Below are positions 7,387 through 15,969 of a stretch of DNA of 34,608 nt, in pieces (within the stretch, counting starts at the first letter, position 1; each line of letters opens with the position of its first letter). The notes under the pieces were generated by a model. The model did no database searches. It saw only the letters and a list, made by a program, of their open reading frames with translations, and had not been told where the DNA came from. Origin of the DNA: Oscillatoriaceae cyanobacterium Prado104 (GTDB lineage Bacteria > Cyanobacteriota > Cyanobacteriia > Cyanobacteriales > Microcoleaceae); assembly GCA_025454405.1 (NCBI GenBank), contig JALOON010000069.1, positions 1 to 34,608 on the forward strand. The letters are read 5' to 3'. Made by a program: the position numbers and the translations under genes.

Positions 7387-7935
7387 ATGTCAGATTCAAA
7401 TTTTTCCCCAACTAAACTTCTGCCGGAGCGGAACATAGAAAAATTGCTGTGGCTGTTTGGTTTCCGCATCGATCCCGGAACAGAAGAACCGAATCTATAT
7501 ACTTTAATTGCCTATGGAGAACGGGAATTGCCTTTAGTATCCGGCGGTCAACTGGTCTTTTTCACCCGCCCGGAACTGGCGATTAAGGCTCTTGAATTGT
7601 GCGGGATCGATGTTAGCGAACAGGAAACACCACCTACAGAAATAGATGCGATCTGCGATGTGGCAGAAACTCTCTATTTGCTAGATGCAGAAGATGTTGA
7701 CGAATCAGATACGATTCTCGATTGTTTGAACGCGCTGTTCGATTTAGTTAAAGCTACATCTATACCGATGCCGACTGAGTACAAGCGCGTGCTTTATGCT
7801 TTTGCAGACTATCTAAATTTTGAGCAAGAGTTTGACAGTTTTTTTGCTGAAGAAGATATCCAGCGATCGGAAATTGTCAATGCGATTTTGTGGTGCGTTG
7901 GGGCAATTTCTGCAAAATCTAAATTGCTAACTTAA
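7387..7935 (+). CDS. Conserved cyanobacterial hypothetical protein, 182 aa
   Basis: The frame is open further upstream, but that part is translated from tandem repeats, so I start at the ATG at 7387 (MSDSNFSPTKLLPERNIEKL). The product is acidic and soluble, with an alternation of hydrophobic and acidic stretches (LYLLDAEDVDESDTILDCLN) that suggests a helical protein. I see no catalytic motif, signal peptide or membrane segment. The motif IEKLLWLFGFRIDPGTEEPNL and the later DYLNFEQEFDSFF give the impression of a conserved family, but I cannot name it. It follows the M41-like protease on the same strand after a 165-bp gap. An inverted repeat built from TTTTGAG and CTCAAAA words follows the stop. 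Confidence 0.7.
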   Translation: MSDSNFSPTKLLPERNIEKLLWLFGFRIDPGTEEPNLYTLIAYGERELPLVSGGQLVFFTRPELAIKALELCGIDVSEQETPPTEIDAICDVAETLYLLDAEDVDESDTILDCLNALFDLVKATSIPMPTEYKRVLYAFADYLNFEQEFDSFFAEEDIQRSEIVNAILWCVGAISAKSKLLT

Positions 7936-7949
7936 AGAATTGAAGGAGT

Positions 7950-8092
7950 TTTGAGTTTTGAATGCGTGAGTTTTGAGTTAAAGATGGTTCAAAATTCACA
8001 ACTCAAAACTTAAAACTCAGAACTTACCCTCCCCCCCTCTCCCCCTCTTCCCCTCTTCCTTCTTCCTTCTTCCTTCTTCCTTCTTCCTTATT
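7950..8092. repeat. TTTTGAG/CTCAAAA inverted repeats followed by CCTTCTT heptamers
   Basis: TTTTGAG words (7950-7980) are mirrored by CTCAAAAC words (about 7999-8022), so the transcript could fold into a long hairpin downstream of the 182-aa gene. From about 8057 to 8092 there are five copies of CCTTCTT. No gene in the 7936-8187 gap. Confidence 0.7.
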
Positions 8093-8208
8093 CTTGTTTC
8101 CTTAATCTGCAATCTCAAAGCTGCAATCATCAATCTAAAATCTAAAATCTCTCGATCGCCCCAAAAATTTGAGTATTAAGACATAGGTTGAGCTATACTC
8201 TTACTGCG

Positions 8209-9684
8209 ATGACTCTGCCTGTCAAACAACCCGGAAATTCAAAGTTCATGAGCAACACATCTCCTCCTCCTTCGGACTCCAACAACCCCGCAACTAAAAA
8301 ACTCAGTTTTTCCACAAAATTAGCTTACGGTGCAGGCGACCTCGGTCCGGCAATAACTGCTAATGTTTTAGTATTTTTCCTGCTGTTTTTCTTTACCAAT
8401 GTAGCCGGTTTAGCAGCAGGTTTGGCCAGCAACATTTTGCTAATTGGCAAGATTTGGGATGCTGTAAATGACCCCATTGTAGGGGTGTTGAGCGATCGCA
8501 CTTCTCACCCCTGGGGCCGCCGCTATCCTTGGATAGTATACGGGGCAATTCCCTTCGGGATTTTCTTCTTTTTGCAGTGGATCGTTCCCAGCCAAAACCC
8601 CACAATTTTGTTTTGGTACTATGTTGCGATTGCTATTTTATTCAATACCGCTTATACTGCAGTCAATCTTCCCTACACTGCCCTTACTCCAGAACTCACT
8701 CAAGACTACGACGAACGCACTAGCCTGAACAGTTTTCGGTTTGCTTTTTCGATCGGAGGCAGTATTTTGTCGCTAATTTTAGCGCAAATTATCTTTGCAG
8801 TTTTCAAAGCCAATCCGATCGAGCAATATATCGTATTGGGTGCCACCTGTGCGGTGATTTCTGTATTGCCTTTATACTGGTGCTTTTTCGGAACCCGCCA
8901 ACAGGTTTTCTCTCAAGGGCAAGAAAATCCAATATTAGAAGATTCTTCAACATCGTTACCTATCAAAGAACAGGTGCGAATTGCGTTGAACAACCGCCCT
9001 TTTTTGTACGTAATTGGCATTTATTTGTGTTCTTGGCTGGCGGTGCAATTAACTGCTTCGATTTTGCCTTATTTTGTCATCGACTGGATGAAACTGCCAT
9101 CCTCAACTTTTACGCAAGCAGCGATCGCAGTTCAAGGCACTGCATTAGCTATGCTATTTGTTTGGAATAAAGTCAGCGAGAGGTACGGGAAAAAAGCCGT
9201 TTATTTTATGGGCATGAGTTTGTGGATGATTGCCCAAGCCGGATTGTTTTTCTTGCAACCCGGACAAGTCGGGCTAATGTATGTTTTAGCAATTATGGCG
9301 GGTGTCGGAGTTTCTACTGCTTATTTAGTACCTTGGTCGATGATACCGGATGTCATCGAACTAGATGAATTGCAAACAGGAGAAAGGCGGGAAGGCATTT
9401 TTTATGCGTTTATGGTACTGCTGCAAAAAATCGGATTGGCCCTCGGTTTGTGGTTGGTAGGGCAAGCCTTAGAAGTAGCTGGATTCCTCCCTACAGTTCC
9501 GGGACAGCCGCCACCAGTACAACCCGATTCTGCACTGCTGGCGATTCGAGTCGCGATCGGGCCTTTGCCTACAATTGCTTTAATTGCTGGCATGGTTTTA
9601 GCATATTTTTATCCGATTACTCGCGAAGTTCATGCAGAAATCTTGTTGAAACTTAGAGAAAGGAAATCGGGAACAGGGGTTTAA
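8209..9684 (+). CDS. GPH-family (MelB-like) sugar:cation symporter, MFS
   Basis: An about 491-residue membrane protein with roughly twelve membrane segments. The N-terminal half carries the glycoside-pentoside-hexuronide signature: LAYGAGDLGPAITANVLVFF, then KIWDAVNDPIVGVLSDRTSH with the cation-site aspartates, and WGRRYPWIVYGAIPFG. The fold and motif order match Na+/melibiose symporter relatives, which couple sugar entry to Na+ or H+. Substrate is unknown. Starts are possible at TTG 8188, ATG 8209 or ATG 8248; none has a strong ribosome-binding site and the first 50 residues are hydrophilic, so ATG 8209 is a compromise. No sugar-metabolism gene is nearby. Confidence 0.85.
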   Translation: MTLPVKQPGNSKFMSNTSPPPSDSNNPATKKLSFSTKLAYGAGDLGPAITANVLVFFLLFFFTNVAGLAAGLASNILLIGKIWDAVNDPIVGVLSDRTSHPWGRRYPWIVYGAIPFGIFFFLQWIVPSQNPTILFWYYVAIAILFNTAYTAVNLPYTALTPELTQDYDERTSLNSFRFAFSIGGSILSLILAQIIFAVFKANPIEQYIVLGATCAVISVLPLYWCFFGTRQQVFSQGQENPILEDSSTSLPIKEQVRIALNNRPFLYVIGIYLCSWLAVQLTASILPYFVIDWMKLPSSTFTQAAIAVQGTALAMLFVWNKVSERYGKKAVYFMGMSLWMIAQAGLFFLQPGQVGLMYVLAIMAGVGVSTAYLVPWSMIPDVIELDELQTGERREGIFYAFMVLLQKIGLALGLWLVGQALEVAGFLPTVPGQPPPVQPDSALLAIRVAIGPLPTIALIAGMVLAYFYPITREVHAEILLKLRERKSGTGV

Positions 9685-9693
9685 CCCCCCTGT
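9673..9693 (+). terminator. Hairpin overlapping the symporter stop codon
   Basis: ACAGGGG (9673-9679) and CCCCTGT (9687-9693) form a seven-base-pair stem whose loop contains the TAA stop of the symporter gene. There is no T-run, so an intrinsic terminator is uncertain; it may protect the transcript 3' end. Confidence 0.4.
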
Positions 9694-9785
9694 CAGAGGG
9701 TTGTAATCTCTGATTGTTGAACTTGGGGAAAGCGCCTATAAAATTAACACTGCTGGGGAAATTAATTAACTGTCCCTACCAGCAA

Positions 9786-10244
9786 TTAATTTACCTTAAC
9801 AGGCGCAATACTTACATTAGGATTTCTAACTCTTCTTAAAAGTTCTTGTCGGGCCTGTTCGGGATTTTGCCCTCGCGGCACCTGATATAACAACCTACAA
9901 GAACCATCTTGAGGATTAGCAGCACAAATAATCGGTTGTCCCGTGCGGGATGCACCAGACATGACAATATTATCCCAATTTCCTTGCTGGGAACTATTGA
10001 GAATTCCCGACACTCGCGTGCAACGAGTAATCGCATCCTCTCCCGATTCATTAAAATAATTATCAGCTACCCATAAAATCACAGGAATATTTTTGCCTTG
10101 TTGGGCGGCAATAGTAGCTGGAAATCCGCCGGCAGCGCCACAGAAAAAAGACGCGGTTTGAGCCAAAGCCGGACTGCTTGCTACAATGGGCACGATCGCA
10201 GCGATCGAACCTACAAGAATCGATGTTACCAACTGAAATTTCAT
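9786..10244 (-). CDS. COP23-domain secreted protein
   Basis: A 152-residue precursor with a clear signal peptide: charged start MKF, hydrophobic core, and the cleavage motif SSPALAQ-TA near residue 29. The mature part has the COP23 pattern: an early FFCG, GFPATIAAQQG, ILWVADNYF, ITRCTRVSGILN and QPIICAANPQDGSC, with four cysteines that likely form two disulphides. COP23 was named for a circadian oscillating membrane-associated protein in Cyanothece; biochemical function of the family is unknown. The gene is convergent with the symporter and starts at the ATG at 10244. The gap upstream (10245-10602) must hold its promoter. Confidence 0.85.
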   Translation of the reverse strand: MKFQLVTSILVGSIAAIVPIVASSPALAQTASFFCGAAGGFPATIAAQQGKNIPVILWVADNYFNESGEDAITRCTRVSGILNSSQQGNWDNIVMSGASRTGQPIICAANPQDGSCRLLYQVPRGQNPEQARQELLRRVRNPNVSIAPVKVN

Positions 10245-10602
10245 TAGTAGCTACAGGCATTGCAAGTTGAGAATACTCATACTCTAAAAACTCAGGTCAG
10301 TCCGATGCCGGGAAGATTAGGGATTTAGGCAAAAAAATTAAATTTGTCCTGCCATCTGTTTCTGTTTTCGAGGTTACATTGCGGACCCGAGGCTCAAAAT
10401 CGGATTTTTCCGATCGCACTCCCAGCGTCCCGCTCGCCTCCAAGTATTCGATACTCAGGTATAATTCAAGACCCCCATATCTTTAAGAAAAGGTAAAAAC
10501 CCAGTTTTTCACCATTTTTTGCTGAGCCTTGCCTTTCTTGCTCCACCCCTAAACTCGAACCTGTGCTACCATCGGTGGAAATATTCTCTTTAACAATCAA
10601 CA
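10245..10602. other. 358-bp divergent intergenic region (COP23 gene / HNH gene)
   Basis: No gene or RNA that I can support. It separates two divergently transcribed genes, so both promoters must lie here. Notable words are AAATTAAATTTGTCCTGC (10335-10352), which recurs exactly at 17168-17185, and AAAAACCCAGTTTTT (about 10495-10509), one of several AACCC/GGGTT-type words dispersed in the window. Confidence 0.5.
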
Positions 10603-11100
10603 ATGGGCAATGTTCTGGTGCTCAACGCCTCTTACGAACCCCTCAACATCACCAGTTGGCGGAGGGCCGTAGTTTTGTTGCTGAAAGGCAAAGCAGAACA
10701 GGTAGAACACAACGGGAAATTTATTTCGCCAAACTTCCCGCTACCGACTGTGATCCGACTGCGGCATTACGTCCGAGTTCCCTACAAGGATATTCCGCTT
10801 ACCCGCCGGAACATCTTGCACCGGGACGCGCACTCTTGTCAATACTGCGGTTACACTGGGGACGATTTAACTCTCGATCACGTAATTCCCCGCTCGCGCG
10901 GCGGAGGCGACACTTGGGAAAACCTCGTCACCGCCTGCGTTCGCTGCAACGTCAAAAAAGGCAGCCGAACGCCGAAAGAAGCTGGAATGCCACTCAGGTA
11001 TCCGCCTCGGAAACCTTACAGCGGTCTTTATTTTGAAGTGACTAAACACGTTAAAAGCGGTACGCACACAGAATGGCAAAAATATGTAATCGGTCTTTGA
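10603..11100 (+). CDS. HNH endonuclease family protein
   Basis: A 165-residue protein of a type very common in cyanobacteria. The first 65 residues form a conserved N-terminal region (MGNVLVLNASYEPLNITSW, RHYVRVPYKDIPLTRRN). The HNH nuclease fold follows: structural zinc site C79-x2-C82 and C112-x2-C115, and catalytic Asp92-His93 in LTLDHVIPRSRGG with Asn107 in WENLV. Such stand-alone HNH proteins are presumed DNA nucleases; their role in cyanobacteria is not established and restriction, repair or RNA processing are all possible. The ATG at 10603 is preceded by an AT-rich leader and the gene ends in an intrinsic terminator. Confidence 0.9.
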   Translation: MGNVLVLNASYEPLNITSWRRAVVLLLKGKAEQVEHNGKFISPNFPLPTVIRLRHYVRVPYKDIPLTRRNILHRDAHSCQYCGYTGDDLTLDHVIPRSRGGGDTWENLVTACVRCNVKKGSRTPKEAGMPLRYPPRKPYSGLYFEVTKHVKSGTHTEWQKYVIGL

Positions 11101-11134
11101 AAACCCCTGTCAGCGCAAGCGCGGGGGTTTTTTT
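11101..11134 (+). terminator. Intrinsic terminator after the HNH gene
   Basis: AAACCCC (11101-11107) pairs with GGGGTTT (11124-11130), with an inner GCG/CGC stem, and is followed by a run of seven T. It begins directly after the TGA stop. Confidence 0.85.
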
Positions 11135-11316
11135 GTGAGAGTTTGGAGTTGTCGGGGCGCGGTCTTTGTGCCTGCCCCGAATCCTAAACTAAGGATACAG
11201 TCAAGCCTAAACTTACACAAAACGAGAAGGTTTGCGGTGCGTGCAGATTTGGTAACGAACGAAATTAGTTTGAGTTTAGCGGTCAAACTTGAATCAGTTT
11301 TATATGGAAAAGTACC

Positions 11317-13044
11317 GTGAACAAAAAAATTGCGGCAGCCAAATTCTGGCAAATTCGCATCTTGCTCGGCATCATTCCTGTGCTGGTGCTAGCAGCTTGC
11401 AACTCATCTAACAGCTCATCTGGGGGAAGTTCGCCATCTCCCGCAGCTTCGCCATACTCCCCACCAGCATCTCCAGCAATGCCGGCGCTTCCTGGTGCGC
11501 CTGTACCCCCGCCTGCGATATCTCCAATACCTGCAAACCTAGGTGCATCTACACTCAAACAATCCGAACCGCCGTTGAATTCTCCTGCTGCTCGTGCGGG
11601 GGAACAGCAAGATGCCAATACAGAGGAGTACAATCGCATCTACGACAATCCTTTTGAGAGGGTTAGTATCACTCCCCTGTCAACATTTTCGATCGATGTC
11701 GATACGGCATCTTACACCAACGTTCGCCGATTTATTAAGGAAGGTAAACTACCGCCAAAAGATGCCGTGAGAATTGAAGAATTAATTAACTACTTCACCT
11801 ACGACTACCCGCAACCGACGGGCGATCGACCTTTTTCCATCACTACCGAAATCTCTGAAGCACCTTGGAATTCCCAGCACCGATTAGTAAAAATTGGCTT
11901 GCAGGGAAAACGCATTGCCACAGAAAATTTACCGCCTAGCAACCTCGTCTTTTTGTTAGATGTTTCCGGTTCGATGAACGAACCAAATAAATTGCCACTG
12001 CTCAAACAATCTTTGCGCTTGCTTGCGAATCAATTAACCGAAAAAGCTCTGGTTTCAATTGTCGTGTACGCTGGAGCAGCAGGCGTAGTTTTGCCACCGA
12101 CCAACGGCAAGCAAAAAGACAAAATTTTAGATGCGATCGAGCAACTGGAAGCTGGCGGTTCGACGGCAGGTGGTGAAGGAATTAAATTAGCCTACGAACT
12201 GGCAAGTCGCACCTTTATCTCATCTGGCAATAACCGGGTAATTTTGGCAACTGACGGCGATTTTAATGTAGGAGTTTCCAGCGATGCAGAATTGGTGAGG
12301 CTGATAGAAAAATATCGCGATCGCAATATTTTTCTCACGGTTCTCGGATTTGGAACGGGCAACTTGAAAGATGCTAAAATGGAGCAAATAGCTAACAAAG
12401 GCAACGGAAATTACGCCTACATCGACTCACTGCTAGAGGCCAAGAAAGTCTTAGTCAAGGAAATGGGAGCAAATCTATTAACAATTGCCAAAGATGTTAA
12501 ACTTCAAGTAGAATTCAATCCGACCCAAGTCCAAGGCTACCGTTTAATTGGTTATGAAAATCGGCAGCTAGCAGCCGCAGATTTCAACAACGACAAAAAA
12601 GATGCCGGAGAATTAGGGGCAGGGCATTCAGTGACAGCGCTTTACGAAATAATTCCTGTTGGCGTGGAGAGCGATGTCAAATTACCGGATGTGGGTGAAT
12701 TGAAATATCAAAAGCAGCAAGTCGATCCTGCTGCCTACAAAAATGATGAATTAATGTTAGTAAAATTGCGTTATAAAGTGCCCGATCGAACAACTTCTCA
12801 GTTAATCCAGGGTACTGTGGCTGGCAAAGGGGTGAAAATAGAAAATGCTTCGGATAACATGAAGTTTGCAGCAGCGGTTGCTGAATACGGAATGTTGTTG
12901 CGAGATTCTGAGTACAAAGGAGAGGCGAGTTTCGAGCAAGTTTTGCAGCTAGCAAATCAGTCAAACAAAGTAGATTTGGATGGCTACCGCGCTGAGTTTA
13001 TCAGTTTAGTTGAAAACAGCAAAAAACTCGCAAGAAAAAGATAG
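11317..13044 (+). CDS. von Willebrand factor A lipoprotein (YfbK-like)
   Basis: A 575-residue predicted lipoprotein. The signal peptide ends in the lipobox LVLAAC with lipidated Cys28, followed by a long Ser/Pro/Ala linker (about 29-95). Next comes the VWA N-terminal region (NPFERVSITPLSTFSIDVDT, about 111-165), then the VWA domain with a complete metal-ion site D215-x-S217-x-S219 in DVSGSM, a TAGGEG segment and ATDGDFNVG. The C-terminal third corresponds to the DUF3520 region. VWA lipoproteins of this type sit on the cell envelope and are thought to mediate adhesion or assembly; the exact role is not known. The start is a GTG at 11317. The gene stands alone and is followed by two palindromic repeats. 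Confidence 0.9.
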   Translation: MNKKIAAAKFWQIRILLGIIPVLVLAACNSSNSSSGGSSPSPAASPYSPPASPAMPALPGAPVPPPAISPIPANLGASTLKQSEPPLNSPAARAGEQQDANTEEYNRIYDNPFERVSITPLSTFSIDVDTASYTNVRRFIKEGKLPPKDAVRIEELINYFTYDYPQPTGDRPFSITTEISEAPWNSQHRLVKIGLQGKRIATENLPPSNLVFLLDVSGSMNEPNKLPLLKQSLRLLANQLTEKALVSIVVYAGAAGVVLPPTNGKQKDKILDAIEQLEAGGSTAGGEGIKLAYELASRTFISSGNNRVILATDGDFNVGVSSDAELVRLIEKYRDRNIFLTVLGFGTGNLKDAKMEQIANKGNGNYAYIDSLLEAKKVLVKEMGANLLTIAKDVKLQVEFNPTQVQGYRLIGYENRQLAAADFNNDKKDAGELGAGHSVTALYEIIPVGVESDVKLPDVGELKYQKQQVDPAAYKNDELMLVKLRYKVPDRTTSQLIQGTVAGKGVKIENASDNMKFAAAVAEYGMLLRDSEYKGEASFEQVLQLANQSNKVDLDGYRAEFISLVENSKKLARKR

Positions 13045-13125
13045 AATAAAACAGCGGTTTTTATTGCAGTAATCGACCGGATATGATATAATATAAAGTC
13101 CGATGGACTGACTGCTATAAGTCAG

Positions 13126-13240
13126 GTTTGTAGTAAGGACTTTAATCCTTGTTTGAGGCGGACTAAAGTCCTCACTGCGAACAGGTTTGTAGTAAATACT
13201 TTAGTCCTTGTTTGAGGCGGACTTAAGTCCGCACTACGAC
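13126..13240. repeat. Two tandem copies of a dispersed palindromic repeat (family A)
   Basis: Copy 1 spans 13126-13182 and copy 2 spans 13185-13240. Each begins GTTTGTAGTAA and ends in a ...GTCC(T/G)CACT-CGAAC/CGAC arm, with the inner pair ACTTTA-GTCC / GGACT-AAGT complementary around TTGTTTGAGGC. The two copies are about 80 percent alike. Related copies lie at 20386-20454, 30015-30070 and 32335-32393. No protein is encoded, so this is a MITE- or REP-like element. Confidence 0.8.
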
Positions 13241-13335
13241 TTTTTTGTGATGGTAACCGACCGGATACGATCGGATATCTGCCTGCTGCCTGCTGCTATA
13301 TCGCGTCCGGTTAATAATTTATAATTTTAATAATT

Positions 13336-14595
13336 ATGAGCGATCGCCCTCCCATGAATTTAGATGAAGCATCCGGCAACCACCAAAGTCAGCTAAACAC
13401 TAGCGACGAAGTTTCCGGACAAAATCCGCCGGCGAAGCGCCTCCGGAAAATCGAGGTTGTTACTGAAGAAAAGCCCGATCGTGCCGGCGAACGTCCAGTC
13501 GATCGGCTGCGGCAGATGTTAGACAAACACCGGGGCGATCGGCAATTAATCTTGCTCCAAGATTTTCCCGACCCCGACGCGCTTTCCAGTGCTTGGACTT
13601 ACAAATTAATTGCCCAACAGTACGACATTCACAGTGACATTATTTACGCTGGCGCGCTCAGCCACCAAGAAAATATTGCCTTAGTAAAATTGACGGCGTT
13701 GCCTTTGCAGCGTTGGACGATTGATGTCGCAAAAACTAAAGATTTATCGGCTTATGGTGGCTGCGTTTTTATCGACAATCAAGGCACGACTTGTCAGTTA
13801 ACTAATTTGGTTTTGTCAGCAGGAATTCCGATCGCAGCAGTTATCGACCACCACAGTTTGCAGGGAGAAATCGATGCGGAGTTTGCCGATTTGCGACCCC
13901 AGATCCGCGCTACAGCTACGATTCTTACCGAGTATTTGCAAGCGGGAATGCTAGTTCTCGACGGCAGCATCAGCCAGCACGTCAAGTGCGCAACAGCTTT
14001 GATGCACGGTTTGCGATCGGACACCAACGCCCTGAGGCAAGCTGAGGAAGAAGACTTTTTAGCAGCAGCTTATTTGAGTCGTTTTTACGACTCGCAGTTG
14101 TTGAATGCCGTATTGCAATCCTCTCGTTCTAAATGGGTAATGGACGCGATCGAGCGTTCTCTCAAACACCGCATCGTCCGGAACAACTTTTCGATCGCCG
14201 GTATCGGCTACCTCCGTTACGACGATCGCGATTCGATTCCCCAAGCCGCCGATTTTTTAGTCACAGAGGAGAACGTACACACAGCAGTTGTCTACGGCAT
14301 CGTGCACGATCGAGATGAAGAAATTGAAGTAGTAATTGGTTCCCTGCGCACTACTAAACTTACTCTCGACCCCGACGAATTTATTAAAGAAGCCTTCGGT
14401 CAAGACGCTCAAGGACGCTTTTTTGGCGGTGGCAGAAGTCAAGCCGGCGGTTTTGAAATTCCTGTAGGATTTCTTTCTGGCGGCAACGAGAACAGCGATT
14501 ATGCAAGGCTGAAATGGGAAGTTTTCGACGCTCAAATCAAGCAAAAATTGCTGAGTTTAATCAGTCCTAACGACAACCCAGCTTACGATCGTTAA
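13336..14595 (+). CDS. DHH/DHHA1 phosphoesterase, NrnA-like (nanoRNase/pAp phosphatase type)
   Basis: A 419-residue soluble protein. After a variable, charged N-terminal extension of about 60 residues the DHH domain begins with the metal motif DFPDPDALSSA (Asp79, Asp81), followed by FIDNQGT and the family-naming VIDHHS (Asp171-His172-His173). The C-terminal DHHA1 domain ends with the substrate motif GGGRSQAGGFEIP (364-376). Members degrade short oligonucleotides or dephosphorylate pAp or cyclic dinucleotide products with Mn2+. Which substrate is used here is not decidable from sequence. The start ATG lies in an ATTTATAATTTTAATAATT leader without a strong ribosome-binding site. Confidence 0.88.
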   Translation: MSDRPPMNLDEASGNHQSQLNTSDEVSGQNPPAKRLRKIEVVTEEKPDRAGERPVDRLRQMLDKHRGDRQLILLQDFPDPDALSSAWTYKLIAQQYDIHSDIIYAGALSHQENIALVKLTALPLQRWTIDVAKTKDLSAYGGCVFIDNQGTTCQLTNLVLSAGIPIAAVIDHHSLQGEIDAEFADLRPQIRATATILTEYLQAGMLVLDGSISQHVKCATALMHGLRSDTNALRQAEEEDFLAAAYLSRFYDSQLLNAVLQSSRSKWVMDAIERSLKHRIVRNNFSIAGIGYLRYDDRDSIPQAADFLVTEENVHTAVVYGIVHDRDEEIEVVIGSLRTTKLTLDPDEFIKEAFGQDAQGRFFGGGRSQAGGFEIPVGFLSGGNENSDYARLKWEVFDAQIKQKLLSLISPNDNPAYDR

Positions 14596-14630
14596 GAAGA
14601 TAGTTGATAGTTAATAATTGATAGTTGTAA

Positions 14631-14745
14631 GTGCGAGCGTCCCCGCTCGCGATCGATTATATATGCGAGCGATTATCAGTGCGAGCGCCCCCGCTCGCGA
14701 TCGATTAATCGATTATCAGTGCGAGCGTCCCCGCTCGCGATCGAT
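14631..14745. repeat. Three GC-rich hairpin repeats GTGCGAGCGtccCCGCTCGCGATCG (family B)
   Basis: Copies start at 14631, 14679 and 14719. Each has a perfect seven-base-pair stem GCGAGCG/CGCTCGC with a short C-rich loop, followed by CGATCGATTAT. A degenerate copy begins near 14769 (GTGCGCTCGTCCCC). Two more copies lie at 28392-28443. They fill most of the gap between the DHH gene and sixA and have no coding potential. Confidence 0.85.
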
Positions 14746-14900
14746 ATATATGTGCGATCGATTATCAGTGCGCTCGTCCCCTCTTGGTAAACCAAACAAC
14801 AGCGCAAAAATCCCGCACGGTTGTACAATAGCGCGGAAATTGCGATCGCGCCCGATCGAACACAAGCGCGATCGTCCTCACAATCACCAGGACAATCACA

Positions 14901-15395
14901 GTGCATCTCTACCTGATCCGCCACGGCATAGCAGCCGACCCCGAAGCCTATGAAACAGACTCAGAACGCCCCCTAACCAAAGAGGGCGATCGAAAAACCC
15001 GGAAAATCGCCCACCGACTGCAAGAACTCGACATTCAATTTGACCTCATCCTGACCAGCCCCCTCCTGCGAGCCCAGCAAACAGCCCAAATCCTCCAAAC
15101 AGTCGGTCTGAGTACCCAAATTGAAGAATCTTCCGCCCTCGCGCCCTCCGGAGAAATCCACAACTGGCTGGAATGGCAACAACAGCAATCACAAACAGAC
15201 CGCCGCAGCTTAGCCCTAGTCGGCCACCAACCCGACCTAGCCAATTGGGCCGAAACTTTGCTCTGGGGACAAACCCGAGACGCCCTCATCCTCAAAAAAG
15301 CAGGCATCATCGGCTTGCTGCTTCCAGAAACAGGCTCCCCAATCGGTCGCAGCCAAATGTTCTGGCTGACCCCGCCCAAGTTTCTGCTAGGTTGA
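14901..15395 (+). CDS. sixA: Phosphohistidine phosphatase SixA
   Basis: A 164-residue histidine phosphatase. It opens with the catalytic LIRHG (Arg7, His8), has LTSPLLRAQQTAQIL with the second arginine near residue 57, and LVGHQPDL with the second catalytic histidine at 109. In E. coli SixA dephosphorylates phosphohistidine on signalling or PTS proteins; in cyanobacteria homologues are widespread and the target is unclear. The start is a GTG at 14901 that directly gives the conserved MHLYLIRHG. A long overlapping frame at 15173-15739 is spurious. Confidence 0.9.
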   Translation: MHLYLIRHGIAADPEAYETDSERPLTKEGDRKTRKIAHRLQELDIQFDLILTSPLLRAQQTAQILQTVGLSTQIEESSALAPSGEIHNWLEWQQQQSQTDRRSLALVGHQPDLANWAETLLWGQTRDALILKKAGIIGLLLPETGSPIGRSQMFWLTPPKFLLG

Positions 15396-15969
15396 ACTGC
15401 CACCGGATACTGGGAAACAGAAGAGTTGAGGATCGGGCAAATGTTTCTGATAGTTACAGATTTTTTACGAAATTATTAATTGTCAATAAGACTACACGAT
15501 CGAGGTTTTTGGTAATGTACATTGACAGAGGCACTGTTTTGTGTAACATTCTCAGAATGATGCGGTCAACCAAGGCAAAAATTTTCTGGTTTGTAAACAG
15601 CTTTGTAAACTGCGGTCGATTTAAAACAGACCCAAAAAATCAAAGCGAAAAAATCAGACCGAAAAAATCAGACAGGACTTACGCATCAATAATCTATTTG
15701 TGTCATTGCGATCGCAAGCCAAGCAATCCCCTCCCCTAGCCTATTTTCATAGTTACGCGCCCAAAAATGCCTGAAAAGCGAATGCTTGAAAAACTAGCAA
15801 AATTACTTCTAGTGGAATGCTGAAGCTTAGATTAGATAAGTTTAGCCGAGTTTTAGATGATAAAACTTGATTAAGATTATCGTCGAATCCAGTCAAAGAT
15901 CCTAAAATGTTATCGCAGAAAGATCGAGTCCAAAATCAGTAAATTCAACTCACACAAAACATTATTGCA
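15396..15969. other. 574-bp gap upstream of gltA, no gene recognised
   Basis: Stop codons break all frames into short pieces. It contains two close CCCAAAAAATC/CCGAAAAAATC words (about 15631-15672), the word ACAGGACTTACGCA (about 15671-15684) which I know as a common end sequence of cyanobacterial MITE/IS elements, and a HIP1 site in TTGCGATCGCAAG. The gltA promoter must lie near 15900; I cannot assign -35/-10 boxes with confidence. Confidence 0.5.

Noticed and set aside
10563..11036. 157-codon + strand ORF over the HNH gene
   Set aside because: It is the shifted reading of the HNH gene, whose zinc and catalytic motifs are complete in the other frame.
15671..15684. ACAGGACTTACGCA as the end of a MITE upstream of gltA
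   Set aside because: I found no matching inverted end or second copy within the gap, so an element cannot be delimited.
15173..15739. 188-codon + strand ORF overlapping sixA
   Set aside because: It overlaps the well-supported SixA frame, is rich in Pro/Arg/Ser as expected for an out-of-frame translation, and its end runs into non-coding sequence.
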